Assembly (NCBI RefSeq): GCF_014196805.1
Contig: NZ_JACIEI010000016.1
Coordinates: forward strand, 1 to 64,000
DNA: 64,000 nucleotides
Direction of reading: 5' to 3'
DNA from: Sulfitobacter undariae
GTDB lineage: Bacteria; Pseudomonadota; Alphaproteobacteria; Rhodobacterales; Rhodobacteraceae
Part shown: piece after piece, positions 36,085 to 46,164 of the stretch
How positions within the stretch are numbered: position 1 is the first letter of the stretch
How the letters are laid out: each line of letters opens with the position of its first letter
Program-made: the position numbers and the translations under genes
Notes under the pieces: model-generated
Database searches by the model: none
What the model was told of the DNA's origin: nothing
What the model saw: the letters and a program-made list of their open reading frames with translations, nothing else

Positions 36085-36852
36085 CTATAGTTTGGGGGCG
36101 TGAAGGTTGAGTGCACAGAGCACATCGCTGGCGGATTGCACCCATTGATTGCGCAGGGCGTCATTGCTGCTGTTACGCAGCCCGAACTTGCGCAGCCGTG
36201 TATCGCGATCCTGTGTGCCTGTGCCAAAGCTGGCGGCAACACGTGGCCACCAGTAATCCACACTGGACTGAAGCGATGCGCCGTTCTCTACCAACGTGGC
36301 CAAACCTTCGCGTGCCAGATCTGTGTGGGTTTGCTCGACGGGTTCTACCTCGCGGAAGGTTTCGGCCAGAGGTAGATAAGACAAATTGCGATAGTCTTGG
36401 AGCAAAACACCCACCGCCAGCCCCATCAGAAGGTTCATCACCACCGCATCTTCCCAACCGTCAAAAGGCGCATTGAACACTGGCAGGCGCATGTCCTCAT
36501 AGCTGCGCTTGGCGTTAAGCAAGGCATCGCGGGGCAGGCGGTCTGCCCAAGGGTGGCTGTTGGCATACCGGTCGGTATCAGTGCCAAAATCGGCCATTAC
36601 CCGCAAAATACGTTCAGCGGTTTGATTTTTCTCCAACACGATCCGCGCCGAGGCAATGCGTTGCGTCACCCCAGGTGCTGCATTGATCAGACCCGCAAAC
36701 CCGGCAGCCCCCGCCAATTCACTGTCCACAAAAATCGCCATCATGCGCAGCACTTCGGCACGGTAGCGCGGCGGTACATTGTCAGGTGAGGTCAGCTTAC
36801 CACCAGAGGCAAGGTAATCCTCGATGGGCATCGGGGTGTCATCATTGGTCAT
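36085..36852 (-). CDS. Extra PaaA/PaaC-family protein in the paa operon
   Basis: Encodes 255 residues. The protein is helical throughout and resembles the phenylacetic-acid-catabolic (PF05138) family, with EDAVVMNLLMGLAVGVLLQD. It is not one of the usual five subunits. The ATG at 36852 overlaps the end of paaE by 11 bases, so it is made with the complex. It sits between paaE and paaZ. It may be an accessory or ancillary subunit. The metal-binding residues of PaaA are not evident here. Confidence 0.6.
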   Translation of the reverse strand: MTNDDTPMPIEDYLASGGKLTSPDNVPPRYRAEVLRMMAIFVDSELAGAAGFAGLINAAPGVTQRIASARIVLEKNQTAERILRVMADFGTDTDRYANSHPWADRLPRDALLNAKRSYEDMRLPVFNAPFDGWEDAVVMNLLMGLAVGVLLQDYRNLSYLPLAETFREVEPVEQTHTDLAREGLATLVENGASLQSSVDYWWPRVAASFGTGTQDRDTRLRKFGLRNSSNDALRNQWVQSASDVLCALNLHAPKL

Positions 36853-37909
36853 AGTCAAAAACCACCTTGTCACTGAGAGGATAACATTGACAGGTCAGAA
36901 CATAGCCTGCTGCAACTTCGTAATCTTCAATCGCGTGGTTGGTGCGCATTTCCACTTCGCCCTCAGTCACTTTGGCACGACAGGTCGAGCAGACGCCCGC
37001 TTTGCACGCATAAGGCGCATCCATTGAATTGGCCAAGGCGGCTTCTAACAGGCTTTGATCGCGCGGCATGACAAAACTGCGGGTGGCACCGTCCATGGTC
37101 ACGGTTGCTGATGTGGTGCCGCCTGTTTGTGCGGCAGCGGTGGATACCGCAGGCTTTTTCGCACGCCCCGTTTGGGCCGAAGCAAACAGTTCGAATTTGA
37201 TCTGTTCATCGCTAAGCCCATGGGCGCGCAGTGCGGCAGCAATGCCCAGCATCATCGGTTCTGGTCCACAGATGAACGCGGTGTCCACCGAGGCAATATC
37301 AATCCAGCGGCTGAACAACTGCGCGCATTTCTCCTCATCCACACGGCCAGTGAATAGATCAATGTCCTGTGCATCGGCTTCCAGCACATGGATCACGTTA
37401 ACGCGGCCCATGTAGGTGTTTTTCAGGTCCTCCAATTCATCGCGGAACATGATCGTGCTTACGGCGCGGTTGGCATAGACAAGGGTGAAACGCGACTGTG
37501 GTTCACGCGTTAGGACCGAGCGTAGGATCGACAGCACAGGCGTGATACCCGATCCCCCCGCAAAGCCCAGATAATGGCGCTGTGCCTCTGCATTCAACGC
37601 TGTGTGGAAACGGCCTTGGGGGGGCATGGCCTCAACCGTGTCGCCGACTTGCAAACTCTCATTCGCCCAAGTTGAAAACGTGCCGCCGTCCACGCGTTTG
37701 ATGCCCACCTGTAAGATACCATCGTCCAGCCCCGCACAGATGGAATAGCTGCGGCGCAGTTCTTCACCGTCGAATTCATGGCGCAGGGTTAGATATTGCC
37801 CCTGCTGAAAGGCGAAATCCTCGCCCTCTGGGGCGGCAAGGCTCAGCACCACAGCATCGCGGATGGTCTTGTGGATATGAGTGACGGTCAGGGGGTGAAA
37901 ACGGGCCAT
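36842..37909 (-). CDS. paaE: PaaE: phenylacetyl-CoA epoxidase reductase
   Basis: Encodes 355 residues. An FAD-binding domain (YLTLRHEFDGEELRRSYSIC), an NAD-binding domain (LGFAGGSGITPVLSI) and a C-terminal 2Fe-2S ferredoxin domain with CKAGVCSTCRAKV plus a later Cys-pair-like segment (YVLTCQCYP) are present. The enzyme passes electrons from NAD(P)H to PaaA. The start at 37909 (MARFHPL) has GAGGTTG upstream. It follows paaD closely. Confidence 0.93.
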   Translation of the reverse strand: MARFHPLTVTHIHKTIRDAVVLSLAAPEGEDFAFQQGQYLTLRHEFDGEELRRSYSICAGLDDGILQVGIKRVDGGTFSTWANESLQVGDTVEAMPPQGRFHTALNAEAQRHYLGFAGGSGITPVLSILRSVLTREPQSRFTLVYANRAVSTIMFRDELEDLKNTYMGRVNVIHVLEADAQDIDLFTGRVDEEKCAQLFSRWIDIASVDTAFICGPEPMMLGIAAALRAHGLSDEQIKFELFASAQTGRAKKPAVSTAAAQTGGTTSATVTMDGATRSFVMPRDQSLLEAALANSMDAPYACKAGVCSTCRAKVTEGEVEMRTNHAIEDYEVAAGYVLTCQCYPLSDKVVFDYDQ

Positions 37910-37916
37910 AGCAACC

Positions 37917-38375
37917 TCAGATACATTTGAAATAGTCGAAAGGCTCAAGGCAGCTCAGACAGCGCCAATGGGCCTTGCAGGGGGTTGAGCCGAACTGGCT
38001 CACGCGTTGCAAATCGGTGGAGGCGCAACGCGGACAACGGGACGGGCCGCCAGCGGGCGAGGGCGGTGATATACCGTAAGCCTCAAGCTTGGACGCGCCT
38101 TTGGCACTGAGCCAATCGGTAGTCCACGGGGGGGAAAGTTGCCGCTTCAAGCGGATGTTGTCCAAGCCGTGTGCGCGCAGGGCCGTTTCCACATCCAGAT
38201 TGATGATGCTGGTGGCAGGACAGCCAGAATAGGTTGGGGTAATCGCCACTTCCAGCACGTCACCATCCCAAACTACATCGCGGATGATCCCCAAATCGAC
38301 CACCGAAATAACGGGAATTTCGGGGTCGGGCACCTCGCCCAGCCACTCCCATATGGTCGCGAGGTCGGGTTTCAC
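37917..38375 (-). CDS. paaD: PaaD: iron-sulfur maturation protein of the epoxidase
   Basis: Encodes 152 residues. The N-terminal DUF59 domain (VPDPEIPVISVVDLGIIRDV) has PTYSGCPAT with the conserved cysteine, and the C-terminal part has a zinc-ribbon-like CPRCAS and CLSCLEPF. GTG at 38375 is the start that overlaps the paaC stop codon by 4 bases and matches the normal N-terminus; a GTG at 38408 would give a longer form. It may help build the iron-sulfur cluster of PaaE or the diiron centre of PaaA. Confidence 0.9.
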   Translation of the reverse strand: MKPDLATIWEWLGEVPDPEIPVISVVDLGIIRDVVWDGDVLEVAITPTYSGCPATSIINLDVETALRAHGLDNIRLKRQLSPPWTTDWLSAKGASKLEAYGISPPSPAGGPSRCPRCASTDLQRVSQFGSTPCKAHWRCLSCLEPFDYFKCI

Positions 38376-39133
38376 CAGACCGCACCGGGGTAGGCGCGTT
38401 GAAGCCACTGCATCTGCGTGAGCATATGGCCCAAATGTTCGGTGTGACGTGCGCCTGTGCGACCGCCTTTATGGGCGAAGTTATCCTCAGGGATGTTTAA
38501 GGTAGCGAGGGACAAAGTATCGCGCACGCGGAGGTCCCATGCATCCCGCAAGGTGGCGGGATCAGGGGCGATACCACTGGCAGCCATCTGCGCATCCACA
38601 TCATCGCTCTCGAACATTTCGCCTGCATAGGGCCATAGTAGGTCCAGTGCGTTTTGCATTTTGGCATGGCTCACGTCGGTGCCATCGCCCAAGGCAATAA
38701 CCGTCTCGGCCGAGCGGTCAAGATGATAGGTGGCTTCCTTAACAGACTTTGCTGCGATCTCGGCGATACGCGGATCACTGGACCGGCTGAGCGCGGTCAG
38801 TTGGGCATGGTGATAAGCGTCAAACAGGAACTGACGCATTATCGTATGGCCGAAGTCGATATTAGGGCGTTCCACCATCAGGATGTTGCGGAAATCCCAA
38901 ACGTCACGCAGCATGGCCAGATCATCGGCACTGCGGTCAGCGCCCTCAACCTCGGCGGCGTAGCCCAGCCACATTTGCGTCTGGCCGATCAGGTCCAGCG
39001 CGGTATTGGCAAGTGCGATGTCTTCTTCCAGCGCAGGGGCTTTGCCGCACCACTCGGATATACGGTGGCCCAAGACCAGCGTGTTATCCCCAAAACGCAG
39101 GAGGCATTGAAACAGGGAAGCATTGTCCATCAC
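38372..39133 (-). CDS. paaC: PaaC: phenylacetyl-CoA epoxidase structural subunit
   Basis: Encodes 253 residues of helical structure with the PF05138 pattern (LRFGDNTLVLGHRISEWCGK, FRNILMVERPNIDFGHTIMR). It forms the PaaAC core and lacks an active diiron centre by family knowledge. The gene overlaps paaB by 4 bases. Confidence 0.93.
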   Translation of the reverse strand: MMDNASLFQCLLRFGDNTLVLGHRISEWCGKAPALEEDIALANTALDLIGQTQMWLGYAAEVEGADRSADDLAMLRDVWDFRNILMVERPNIDFGHTIMRQFLFDAYHHAQLTALSRSSDPRIAEIAAKSVKEATYHLDRSAETVIALGDGTDVSHAKMQNALDLLWPYAGEMFESDDVDAQMAASGIAPDPATLRDAWDLRVRDTLSLATLNIPEDNFAHKGGRTGARHTEHLGHMLTQMQWLQRAYPGAVW

Positions 39134-39444
39134 ATGTGGCCTACTTCTTCGGGGACATCAAAGAATGTCGGGTGGCGGTAGACCTTGTCATTGGACGGAT
39201 CATACAGCGCTTCTTTTTCGCCGGGGGCAGAGGCGTGAATGGCTTCGGCTTCAACGACCCAGATGCTCACGCCTTCATTACGGCGGGTGTAGACATCACG
39301 TGCGTTTTTGATTGCCATTTCAGCGTCTGGCGCATGCAGTGATCCAACATGGCGGTGCGAAAGGCCGTGCTGGCCCCGAATGAAGACCTCGAACAGCGGC
39401 CATTCGCCGGTACGTTTAGGGGCGGCTTTTTCAGGAGTGTTCAT
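39130..39444 (-). CDS. paaB: PaaB: phenylacetyl-CoA epoxidase subunit
   Basis: Encodes 104 residues. [20 protein letters not shown] and the C-terminal [16 protein letters not shown] are typical of PaaB. The ATG at 39444 overlaps the stop of paaA by 4 bases. PaaB links the subunits of the epoxidase; no catalytic role is known. Confidence 0.93.
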   Translation of the reverse strand: MNTPEKAAPKRTGEWPLFEVFIRGQHGLSHRHVGSLHAPDAEMAIKNARDVYTRRNEGVSIWVVEAEAIHASAPGEKEALYDPSNDKVYRHPTFFDVPEEVGHM

Positions 39445-40433
39445 TCTGCGGCTACCTTTGCTGTGCGTTTCTTGGCGGCGTGGGCCAACATGCCTTCGCG
39501 AACCCACGCACCATCATCCCAGGCTTGTTTGCGGGTTTCCAAACGGTCGTGGTTACACGGGCCGTTGCCTGCCAAGACGTCATAGAATTCGGTCCAGTCC
39601 GGTTCGGCGAAATCATAACCACCTTTTTCGTCGTTCCATTTGATGGTTTCATCTGGAACGGTCAGCCCGAGGTATTCAGCCTGTGGAACGGTCTGGTCCA
39701 CGAATTTCTGGCGCAGTTCGTCATTGGTGTTCATCTTGATTTTCCACGCCATGCTTTGCGCGGAATGCACGCTTTCGGCATCCGAAGGGCCGAACATCAT
39801 CAAAGAGGGATACCAGAAACGGTTCAACGCATCCTGCGCCATGCGTTTTTGTGCCTCTGATCCGGCGCACATCTTCATCATGATGTCGAAGCCTTGGCGC
39901 TGGTGAAAGGATTCCTCTTTGCAAATCCGCACCATAGCGCGGGCATATGGGCCATAAGACGTGCGCTGTAGCGGTACTTGGTTCATGATGGCAGCGCCAT
40001 CGACCAGCCAGCCAACAGCGCCCATATCGGCCCATGTTAGTGTGGGATAGTTGAAGATGGAGGAGTATTTCATCCGCCCTTCATTCAGCGCCTCAAACAT
40101 TTCATCGCGGGTGATGCCCAGTGTTTCTGCGGCGCAATAGAGGTAGAGGCCATGACCTGCTTCATCTTGCACTTTGGCCAGCAGGATCGCCTTGCGTTCC
40201 AGCGTGGGCGCGCGGGTGATCCAATTGCCTTCGGGCAGTTGGCCTATGATTTCGGAGTGGGCGTGCTGGCCGATCTGGCGGATCAGGTTTTTGCGGTAGC
40301 CGGCGGGCATCCAGTCTTTCGGCTCGATCTTGCCGCCGGCGTCGATACGCTCCTGAAAGGCCCGCTCAGTGGGGTCCATTTCATCAAGGGATTTGACGCC
40401 CTTGCCTGTGGATTGGATCATCTGTGCATACAT
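39441..40433 (-). CDS. paaA: PaaA: phenylacetyl-CoA epoxidase diiron subunit
   Basis: Encodes 330 residues. The carboxylate-bridge motif appears in [20 protein letters not shown] (E and H ligands) and [15 protein letters not shown] later, matching the ferritin-like diiron fold. The enzyme oxidises the aromatic ring of phenylacetyl-CoA to the epoxide with O2. An overlap of 4 bases couples it to paaB. The thiolase gene lies just upstream on the same strand. Confidence 0.95.
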   Translation of the reverse strand: MYAQMIQSTGKGVKSLDEMDPTERAFQERIDAGGKIEPKDWMPAGYRKNLIRQIGQHAHSEIIGQLPEGNWITRAPTLERKAILLAKVQDEAGHGLYLYCAAETLGITRDEMFEALNEGRMKYSSIFNYPTLTWADMGAVGWLVDGAAIMNQVPLQRTSYGPYARAMVRICKEESFHQRQGFDIMMKMCAGSEAQKRMAQDALNRFWYPSLMMFGPSDAESVHSAQSMAWKIKMNTNDELRQKFVDQTVPQAEYLGLTVPDETIKWNDEKGGYDFAEPDWTEFYDVLAGNGPCNHDRLETRKQAWDDGAWVREGMLAHAAKKRTAKVAAE

Positions 40434-40470
40434 GTTTAAAATCCTTTCAGGAGGTGAGGTTGGGCGCGCT

Positions 40471-41676
40471 TTAGACGCGTTCGAGGATCAGGGCCACGCC
40501 TTGGCCCACGCCGACACACATGGTGCACAGCGCATAACGCCCGCCAGTGCGCTGCAACTGATAGGCTGCAGTCAGCACCAAACGTGAACCGGACATGCCC
40601 AGCGGGTGACCGATGGCAATGGCACCGCCATTTGCGTTCACATGCGGCGCGTCATCGGCGACGCCCAATGCACGCAGGGTCGCGATACCTTGGGAGGCGA
40701 AAGCTTCGTTAAGTTCGATCACATCCATCTGGTCGATGGTCAAACCCGCCCGCGCCAGCACTTTTTCGGCGGCAGGAATAGGGCCAATGCCCATCACACG
40801 GGGCGCAACACCTGCCGCAGACATGGCCACAACACGCGCCATTGGTTTCAACCCATGTTTTGCGGCAGCTTCCTCGGAGGCGATCAGCATCGCGGCAGCG
40901 CCGTCGTTGACGCCTGATGCGTTGCCCGCCGTGACCGTTTTATCCGTGCCATTGATGCCGCGCAGTTTGGCCAATTGGGCCGCTTCGGTCTGGGGGCGCG
41001 GGTGCTCATCACGGTCCACAACCAACGCGTCGCCTTTGCGCTGTGGAATGGTAACTGGCACGATCTCTTGTGCAAAGACACCGGCGGCATCTGCTGCTGC
41101 CCACCGCTGCTGCGAGCGCAGGGCGAATGCGTCTTGGTCTTCACGGCTGACGCCGTGATCTTCGGCCACGTTATCGGCGGTCTCTGGCATCGAATCAACG
41201 CCGTATTGCGCTTTCATCTTGGGGTTTACGAAACGCCAGCCAATGGTTGTGTCATAGACAGCGTTATTGCGGCCAAAGGCGGTTTCAGATTTCGGCATCA
41301 CAAAAGGTGCGCGGCTCATGCTCTCGACACCGCCTGCGATGGCCAGATCCATGTCGCCTGCGCGAATGGCACGGGCCGCTTGGCCCACTGCGTCCAAACC
41401 CGAGGCACACAGGCGGTTCACGGTGATTCCGGGAACATCCACAGGCAGACCCGCCAGCAGCGCAGCCATACGTGCGACATTGCGGTTGTCTTCGCCTGCT
41501 TGGTTGGCGCAGCCCATGACGACGTCGTCAATGGCGGTCCAGTCTACATTGGGGTTGCGGGCCATAAGGGCGGCCAGTGGGGCAGCAGCAAGGTCGTCCG
41601 TGCGGACAGAGGATAGAGCGCCGCCGTAGCGCCCGATTGGTGTACGGATTGCGTCGCAAATAAAAGCATTGGCCAT
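40471..41676 (-). CDS. paaJ: 3-oxoadipyl-CoA/3-oxo-5,6-dehydrosuberyl-CoA thiolase
   Basis: Encodes 401 residues with the thiolase signatures: active-site Cys in [31 protein letters not shown] and [16 protein letters not shown]. It would cleave the 3-oxoacyl-CoA intermediates at the end of phenylacetate breakdown; PcaF of the beta-ketoadipate pathway is an alternative name. It is the first gene of the paa operon, 37 bases upstream of paaA, with an inverted repeat in front. Confidence 0.92.
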   Translation of the reverse strand: MANAFICDAIRTPIGRYGGALSSVRTDDLAAAPLAALMARNPNVDWTAIDDVVMGCANQAGEDNRNVARMAALLAGLPVDVPGITVNRLCASGLDAVGQAARAIRAGDMDLAIAGGVESMSRAPFVMPKSETAFGRNNAVYDTTIGWRFVNPKMKAQYGVDSMPETADNVAEDHGVSREDQDAFALRSQQRWAAADAAGVFAQEIVPVTIPQRKGDALVVDRDEHPRPQTEAAQLAKLRGINGTDKTVTAGNASGVNDGAAAMLIASEEAAAKHGLKPMARVVAMSAAGVAPRVMGIGPIPAAEKVLARAGLTIDQMDVIELNEAFASQGIATLRALGVADDAPHVNANGGAIAIGHPLGMSGSRLVLTAAYQLQRTGGRYALCTMCVGVGQGVALILERV

Positions 41677-42000
41677 GTGTGATTTTCTCCCTGATCATAC
41701 ATTCCATAGAGTATGCTGCACAAACCCTGTGATCAAGTTACGCGTTACACAAATCAAGTCAAGTATTAGTTTGGTGTAACGCATTGATGGCATCACAGGT
41801 CAAAAATCTGTTACAAACACCGCATTCTATAGTTGCCGCGGCCTTGCGATCCAGCCATGTTAGGGAAAACGCCCTCGCAAATGGGGGCAGCCCATTGAAA
41901 CAGGCGGGTAGGGTGCACAAGTAACCTATCCATAAGGAGCCGGCCCAAACGTTGCCTCATTGAGGGACTAAAGCTGGTTTGCCAAGATAAGGAAAAGAGC
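41677..42000. promoter_or_regulatory. Divergent region between the paa operon and lon
   Basis: Contains the promoters of both transcription units and an inverted repeat (41742-41782). No gene is present. Confidence 0.55.
41742..41782. promoter_or_regulatory. Inverted repeat, candidate operator of the paa operon
   Basis: GCGTTACAC and GTGTAACGC are perfect 9-bp complementary arms separated by 23 bp, about 65-105 bp upstream of the thiolase start. It could be the site of a TetR-type paa regulator; no regulator gene is in the window. Confidence 0.5.
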
Positions 42001-44412
42001 ATGCAAGAGCCTCTGAACGCGAGCTATCCGGTATTGCCGTTGCGCGATATCGTCGTCTTCCCCCACATGATTGTGCCGCTTTTTGTCGGTCGTGACAAAT
42101 CCGTGCGCGCCCTCGAAGAAGTTATGGCCGACGACAAGCAAATCCTGCTGTCCAGCCAAGTAGACCCGGGCGTTGATGATCCTGACAGCGATGGCATCTT
42201 TAAATCGGGTGTGTTGGCGAATGTCCTGCAACTGCTGAAACTTCCAGACGGCACTGTTAAAGTACTGGTCGAGGGACAGGCGCGGGTGCGCATCACTGAA
42301 TACCTTGAGAACGACAGCTTCTTTGAAGCGCGTGCCGAGTATCTGACAGAAACAGCAGGCGATGTTGCCACCACCGAAGCATTGCTGCGCAATGTTGGTG
42401 ATGAATTTGCACGTTATGCAAAGGTTAAGAAGAACGTTCCCGAAGAAGCGCTGACAGCTGTTAGCGACGCGTCTGATCCTGCCCGCATCGCGGATTTGAT
42501 CGCGGGCCATTTGGGTATCGAAGTTGAGCAAAAGCAAGACCTGCTGGAAACGCTGGTTGTCTCTGACCGTCTTGAGAAAATCTATGGCCTGATGCAGGGC
42601 GAACTGTCTGTGTTGCAGGTTGAGAAAAAGATCAAAACCCGTGTGAAATCGCAGATGGAGAAAACTCAGCGCGAATATTATCTGAATGAGCAAATGAAAG
42701 CCATTCAGAACGAATTGGGTGATGGCGAAGACGGTAAAAACGAAGTTGTTGAGCTGGAAGAGCGCGTCGCCGCCACCAAGCTGAGCAAGGAAGCGCGCGA
42801 AAAAGCGGATGCGGAGATCAAAAAGCTCAAGAACATGAGCCCGATGTCTGCTGAGGCGACGGTTGTGCGTAACTACCTTGACTGGATGTTGTCCATCCCG
42901 TGGGGTGTGAAGTCGCGTGTGAAGAAGGATCTGGCAAAAGCCGAGGCTGTTTTAGATGCGGATCACTATGGCCTCGAAAAGGTCAAAGAGCGCATTGTTG
43001 AATACCTCGCGGTGCAGCAGCGGTCCTCCAAGCTGAAAGGCCCGATCATGTGTTTGGTTGGCCCTCCCGGTGTGGGTAAAACATCGCTTGGTAAATCTGT
43101 GGCCAAAGCAACGGGCCGCGAATTCATCCGCATCTCCCTTGGGGGGGTACGTGACGAGTCCGAGATCCGTGGCCACCGTCGGACTTACATTGGCTCTATG
43201 CCCGGTAAGATTATTCAAGCGCTGAAAAAGGCGAAAACCACCAATCCGCTGATCTTGCTTGATGAAATCGACAAGATGGGTCAGGATTTCCGTGGCGATC
43301 CTGCATCTGCAATGCTTGAGGTGCTTGATCCGGAACAAAACGGCACATTTGTCGATCACTACCTCGAGGTCGAATATGACTTGAGTAACGTGATGTTCTT
43401 GACCACATCGAACAGCTATAATATGCCCGGCCCCTTACTGGACCGGATGGAGATCATTCCGCTTTCGGGTTATACCGAGGACGAAAAGCGCGAGATCGCT
43501 AAACAGCATCTGGTGGCCAAGCAGATTAAAAACCACGGTCTGAAAGCCAAAGAATTCTCGATTGAGGATTCCGCGCTGACTGGCATGATCCGCTATTACA
43601 CACGTGAAGCGGGGGTGCGGAACCTTGAGCGCGAGATCGCCAAAGTGGCACGTAAGTCACTGACCAAGATCGTGCGCAAGGAAGTGGATAGCGTTACCGT
43701 CACGGGGGATAACCTTGACGAGTTCCTTGGCGTGCAAAAACACCGCTATGGTCTGGCCGAAAAAGAAGACCAGATTGGTGTTGTGACAGGGCTGGCTTAT
43801 ACCTCGGTTGGGGGTGAGTTGCTGCACATCGAGGCGCTGCGTTTGCCGGGCAAGGGCCGCATGAAAACGACAGGTAAGCTGGGTGATGTGATGAAAGAAT
43901 CCATCGACGCGGCCAGCTCCTATGTGCGCTCGATCAGCCCGTCTATCGGGGTGAAGCCACCGGTGTTCGATACCATCGACATCCACGTGCACGTTCCCGA
44001 TGGCGCAACGCCCAAAGATGGCCCGTCTGCCGGTTTGGCTATGGTGACATCCATCGTGTCTGTGCTGACCAAGATTCCGGTCCGCAAAGACATCGCCATG
44101 ACGGGTGAGGTTTCGCTGCGCGGTAACGCCATGCCCATCGGTGGGTTGAAGGAAAAGCTGTTGGCGGCCTTGCGTGGGGGGATCAAAACGGTGCTGATCC
44201 CGCAGGATAATGAAAAAGACCTGCCTGACATCCCTGACAACGTCAAAGAAGGTCTGACCATTATTCCTGTAAGCCATGTGTCAGAAGTGTTGGAACATGC
44301 ACTGGTTTCAAAACCGGTTGCCGTTGAGTGGGACGAAGCCGCAGAGGAAGCCGCCGCCGCAGCTGCGCTGGCTGCCAGAACTGGTTCCCGTGATGCTGCA
44401 ACGACGCATTAA
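42001..44412 (+). CDS. lon: ATP-dependent protease Lon
   Basis: Encodes 803 residues, normal length. The N-terminal domain is followed by the AAA+ module with Walker A GPPGVGKTS, Walker B LLDEIDKMG and sensor segments, then the protease domain with the Ser-Lys dyad: Ser in KDGPSAGLAMV and Lys in GGLKEKLLAAL. It degrades damaged and regulatory proteins in the cytosol. AAGGAAAAGAGC precedes the ATG. The C-terminal tail is Ala-rich. Confidence 0.97.
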   Translation: MQEPLNASYPVLPLRDIVVFPHMIVPLFVGRDKSVRALEEVMADDKQILLSSQVDPGVDDPDSDGIFKSGVLANVLQLLKLPDGTVKVLVEGQARVRITEYLENDSFFEARAEYLTETAGDVATTEALLRNVGDEFARYAKVKKNVPEEALTAVSDASDPARIADLIAGHLGIEVEQKQDLLETLVVSDRLEKIYGLMQGELSVLQVEKKIKTRVKSQMEKTQREYYLNEQMKAIQNELGDGEDGKNEVVELEERVAATKLSKEAREKADAEIKKLKNMSPMSAEATVVRNYLDWMLSIPWGVKSRVKKDLAKAEAVLDADHYGLEKVKERIVEYLAVQQRSSKLKGPIMCLVGPPGVGKTSLGKSVAKATGREFIRISLGGVRDESEIRGHRRTYIGSMPGKIIQALKKAKTTNPLILLDEIDKMGQDFRGDPASAMLEVLDPEQNGTFVDHYLEVEYDLSNVMFLTTSNSYNMPGPLLDRMEIIPLSGYTEDEKREIAKQHLVAKQIKNHGLKAKEFSIEDSALTGMIRYYTREAGVRNLEREIAKVARKSLTKIVRKEVDSVTVTGDNLDEFLGVQKHRYGLAEKEDQIGVVTGLAYTSVGGELLHIEALRLPGKGRMKTTGKLGDVMKESIDAASSYVRSISPSIGVKPPVFDTIDIHVHVPDGATPKDGPSAGLAMVTSIVSVLTKIPVRKDIAMTGEVSLRGNAMPIGGLKEKLLAALRGGIKTVLIPQDNEKDLPDIPDNVKEGLTIIPVSHVSEVLEHALVSKPVAVEWDEAAEEAAAAAALAARTGSRDAATTH

Positions 44413-44436
44413 CGGGCTGACCCCTTAAAACCTATC

Positions 44437-44463
44437 AGCGCCCTGCACAATTTGCGGGGCGCT
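44437..44463 (+). terminator. Terminator-like hairpin after lon
   Basis: AGCGCCCTGC pairs with GCGGGGCGCT. A short T-rich stretch (TTACGTTTG) follows. Confidence 0.65.
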
Positions 44464-44633
44464 TTACGTTTGTAAGGTGTCTGTTCTCGTGGCGTTTCGC
44501 GGGAAGGTAGAAAATGCCGTGATATGTTACGGTTTATCCCTTTTATTATTGGCATAACTGGAATTTTCTGCGCTGTTCTGGTATAGATTACACCATATAA
44601 TAAACTAACTGAGCATCAGAGCGGGAATAGGTC

Positions 44634-45143
44634 ATGACTACAGCAGTAAAAACACCAGCAAAAGCGCCTGCCAAGGCGGCAGCAAAAACTCCAATCAAAG
44701 TGGCGGCAAAAGCACCTGCCAAAGCGACACCTAAAACAACCACCATAGTCAGCAGCACAGAGGCTGCCATCAAACCTACAGCTTCGGCGCCGACCGCCAA
44801 GCTTCCGACTGCCGCCATTACCACGCCGACAGTTGCCAGTGCGATTGATCCGATTTTGGGCAATGAATTGCGCAAAAAAGAACTGTTCGATCTGGTTGTG
44901 GACCGGTCAGGTATGAAAAAGAAAGACGTGAAGCCCATTGTTGAAGCAATGCTCGCCGTCTTGGGGGATGCGTTTGCTGAACAGCGCGAGATGGACCTGC
45001 AACCGCTGGGTAAATTGAAAATTCAACGTAGCAAAGAACTTGCTGACGGGCAGATGACCATCCTGAAATTGCGTCAGAAAACAGCACGTATGAACGCGGC
45101 CATTGATACCGGTTTGTCAAATCCGATTGATCCAGAGCTATAA
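44634..45143 (+). CDS. HU-family DNA-binding protein with histone-H1-like N-terminal tail
   Basis: Encodes 169 residues. The first about 70 residues are rich in Lys, Ala and Pro with PAKA-type repeats, resembling the tail of eukaryotic H1 or bacterial H1-like proteins. Residues from about 75 to 155 form an HU-like domain (LRKKELFDLVVDRSGMKKKD ... GKLKIQRSKE). Extended-tail HU proteins are less common than plain HU. Its position after lon is common for HU in other bacteria, where the lon-hupB order is seen; here the HU form is unusual. Confidence 0.85.
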   Translation: MTTAVKTPAKAPAKAAAKTPIKVAAKAPAKATPKTTTIVSSTEAAIKPTASAPTAKLPTAAITTPTVASAIDPILGNELRKKELFDLVVDRSGMKKKDVKPIVEAMLAVLGDAFAEQREMDLQPLGKLKIQRSKELADGQMTILKLRQKTARMNAAIDTGLSNPIDPEL

Positions 45144-45365
45144 TCCCGGCGGCTGAAACCTGAATTATTGCATTACGCCTCCCAATAAATGGCCGGGCGT
45201 AATCGCTATACCAATGGCGCGGGCAGCGCAGATCAATCTCGTTGCGGATGTCATGCATTTAAATCTATTACCTCTGCCCACTTCCGCCTTTCTGAATGAT
45301 GCCCTAGGTTGATTGAACCTCTGCTTGTCTATGCAAGTGTCAGTTTTGAAAGTGAAAACCTTCCT

Positions 45366-45941
45366 ATGCCTCATTACCCAGAGCTTTACATCCTGCGCCA
45401 TGGTGAGACGGAATGGAACGCCCAAGGCCGTATGCAGGGAGCGTTGAACTCTCCGTTGACACAAAAAGGCAGGGAGCAGGCGATGCGGCAGGGCGAAATC
45501 CTGTCGGGCATAGACTTGACGGGATTTGACATCATTACCAGCCCCCAAGGACGGGCGTTTGAGACAGCCGCGATCGCTTTGGCGCGGCAGGTGGATCATT
45601 TGCATACGGACACACGTTTACGCGAAATCGGTGTGGGAACTTGGGCCGGCAAACTACGCCGAGACTTAGCTGAGGGCAGGGATGTTGTTGAGGGGCCAGA
45701 CGGCGCGCTTGAACTTTATGAGCACGCACCAGAAGGTGAAGGCTTTGCCGCGCTGGAACTGCGCTGTGCTGAATTTTTGGAATCACTTACACGCCCATCA
45801 GTCTTGGTCACTCATGGCATAACATCCCGTATGTTCCGTGTTCTTGCTACGGGAAATAAGGGCGAAAACCTTGTAAATATTGGGGGCGGACAGGGGGTCG
45901 TCTTTCATTTGAAAAAAACCGTACAAAAACGTTTAGATTGA
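45366..45941 (+). CDS. Histidine phosphatase family protein
   Basis: Encodes 191 residues. LYILRHGETEWNAQGRMQGA carries the RHG phosphate-binding motif with the catalytic His, and LVTHGITSRM gives the second His. This is the phosphoglycerate-mutase/acid-phosphatase fold; the substrate is unknown. The chosen start (MPHYPEL) matches the family; the frame is open from 45309. The ribosome binding site is not strong. Confidence 0.88.
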   Translation: MPHYPELYILRHGETEWNAQGRMQGALNSPLTQKGREQAMRQGEILSGIDLTGFDIITSPQGRAFETAAIALARQVDHLHTDTRLREIGVGTWAGKLRRDLAEGRDVVEGPDGALELYEHAPEGEGFAALELRCAEFLESLTRPSVLVTHGITSRMFRVLATGNKGENLVNIGGGQGVVFHLKKTVQKRLD

Positions 45942-45982
45942 GGTTGCGCTCCCTAATTACATTGTCTAAACCCCAACTTATC

Positions 45983-46058
<76 letters not shown>

Positions 46059-46087
46059 TTTCTCCTTAGGGAGAGAGAAATATATGC

Positions 46088-46164
46088 GCGGTTGTAGCTC
46101 AGTTGGTTAGAGTATCGGCCTGTCACGCCGAGGGTCGCGGGTTCGAGTCCCGTCAACCGCGCCA
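46088..46164 (+). tRNA. tRNA-Asp (GTC), copy 1
   Basis: A complete 77-nt cloverleaf with anticodon loop CTGTCAC, anticodon GTC, and CCA encoded. The same sequence is repeated at 49256-49332. Confidence 0.95.

Noticed and set aside
35496-36110. A 204-codon frame antisense to paaZ
   Set aside because: No ribosome binding site and it overlaps the well-supported paaZ gene.
43657-44277. A 206-codon frame antisense to lon
   Set aside because: Covers part of the protease domain of lon on the other strand, with a shadow composition rich in His, Arg and Phe.
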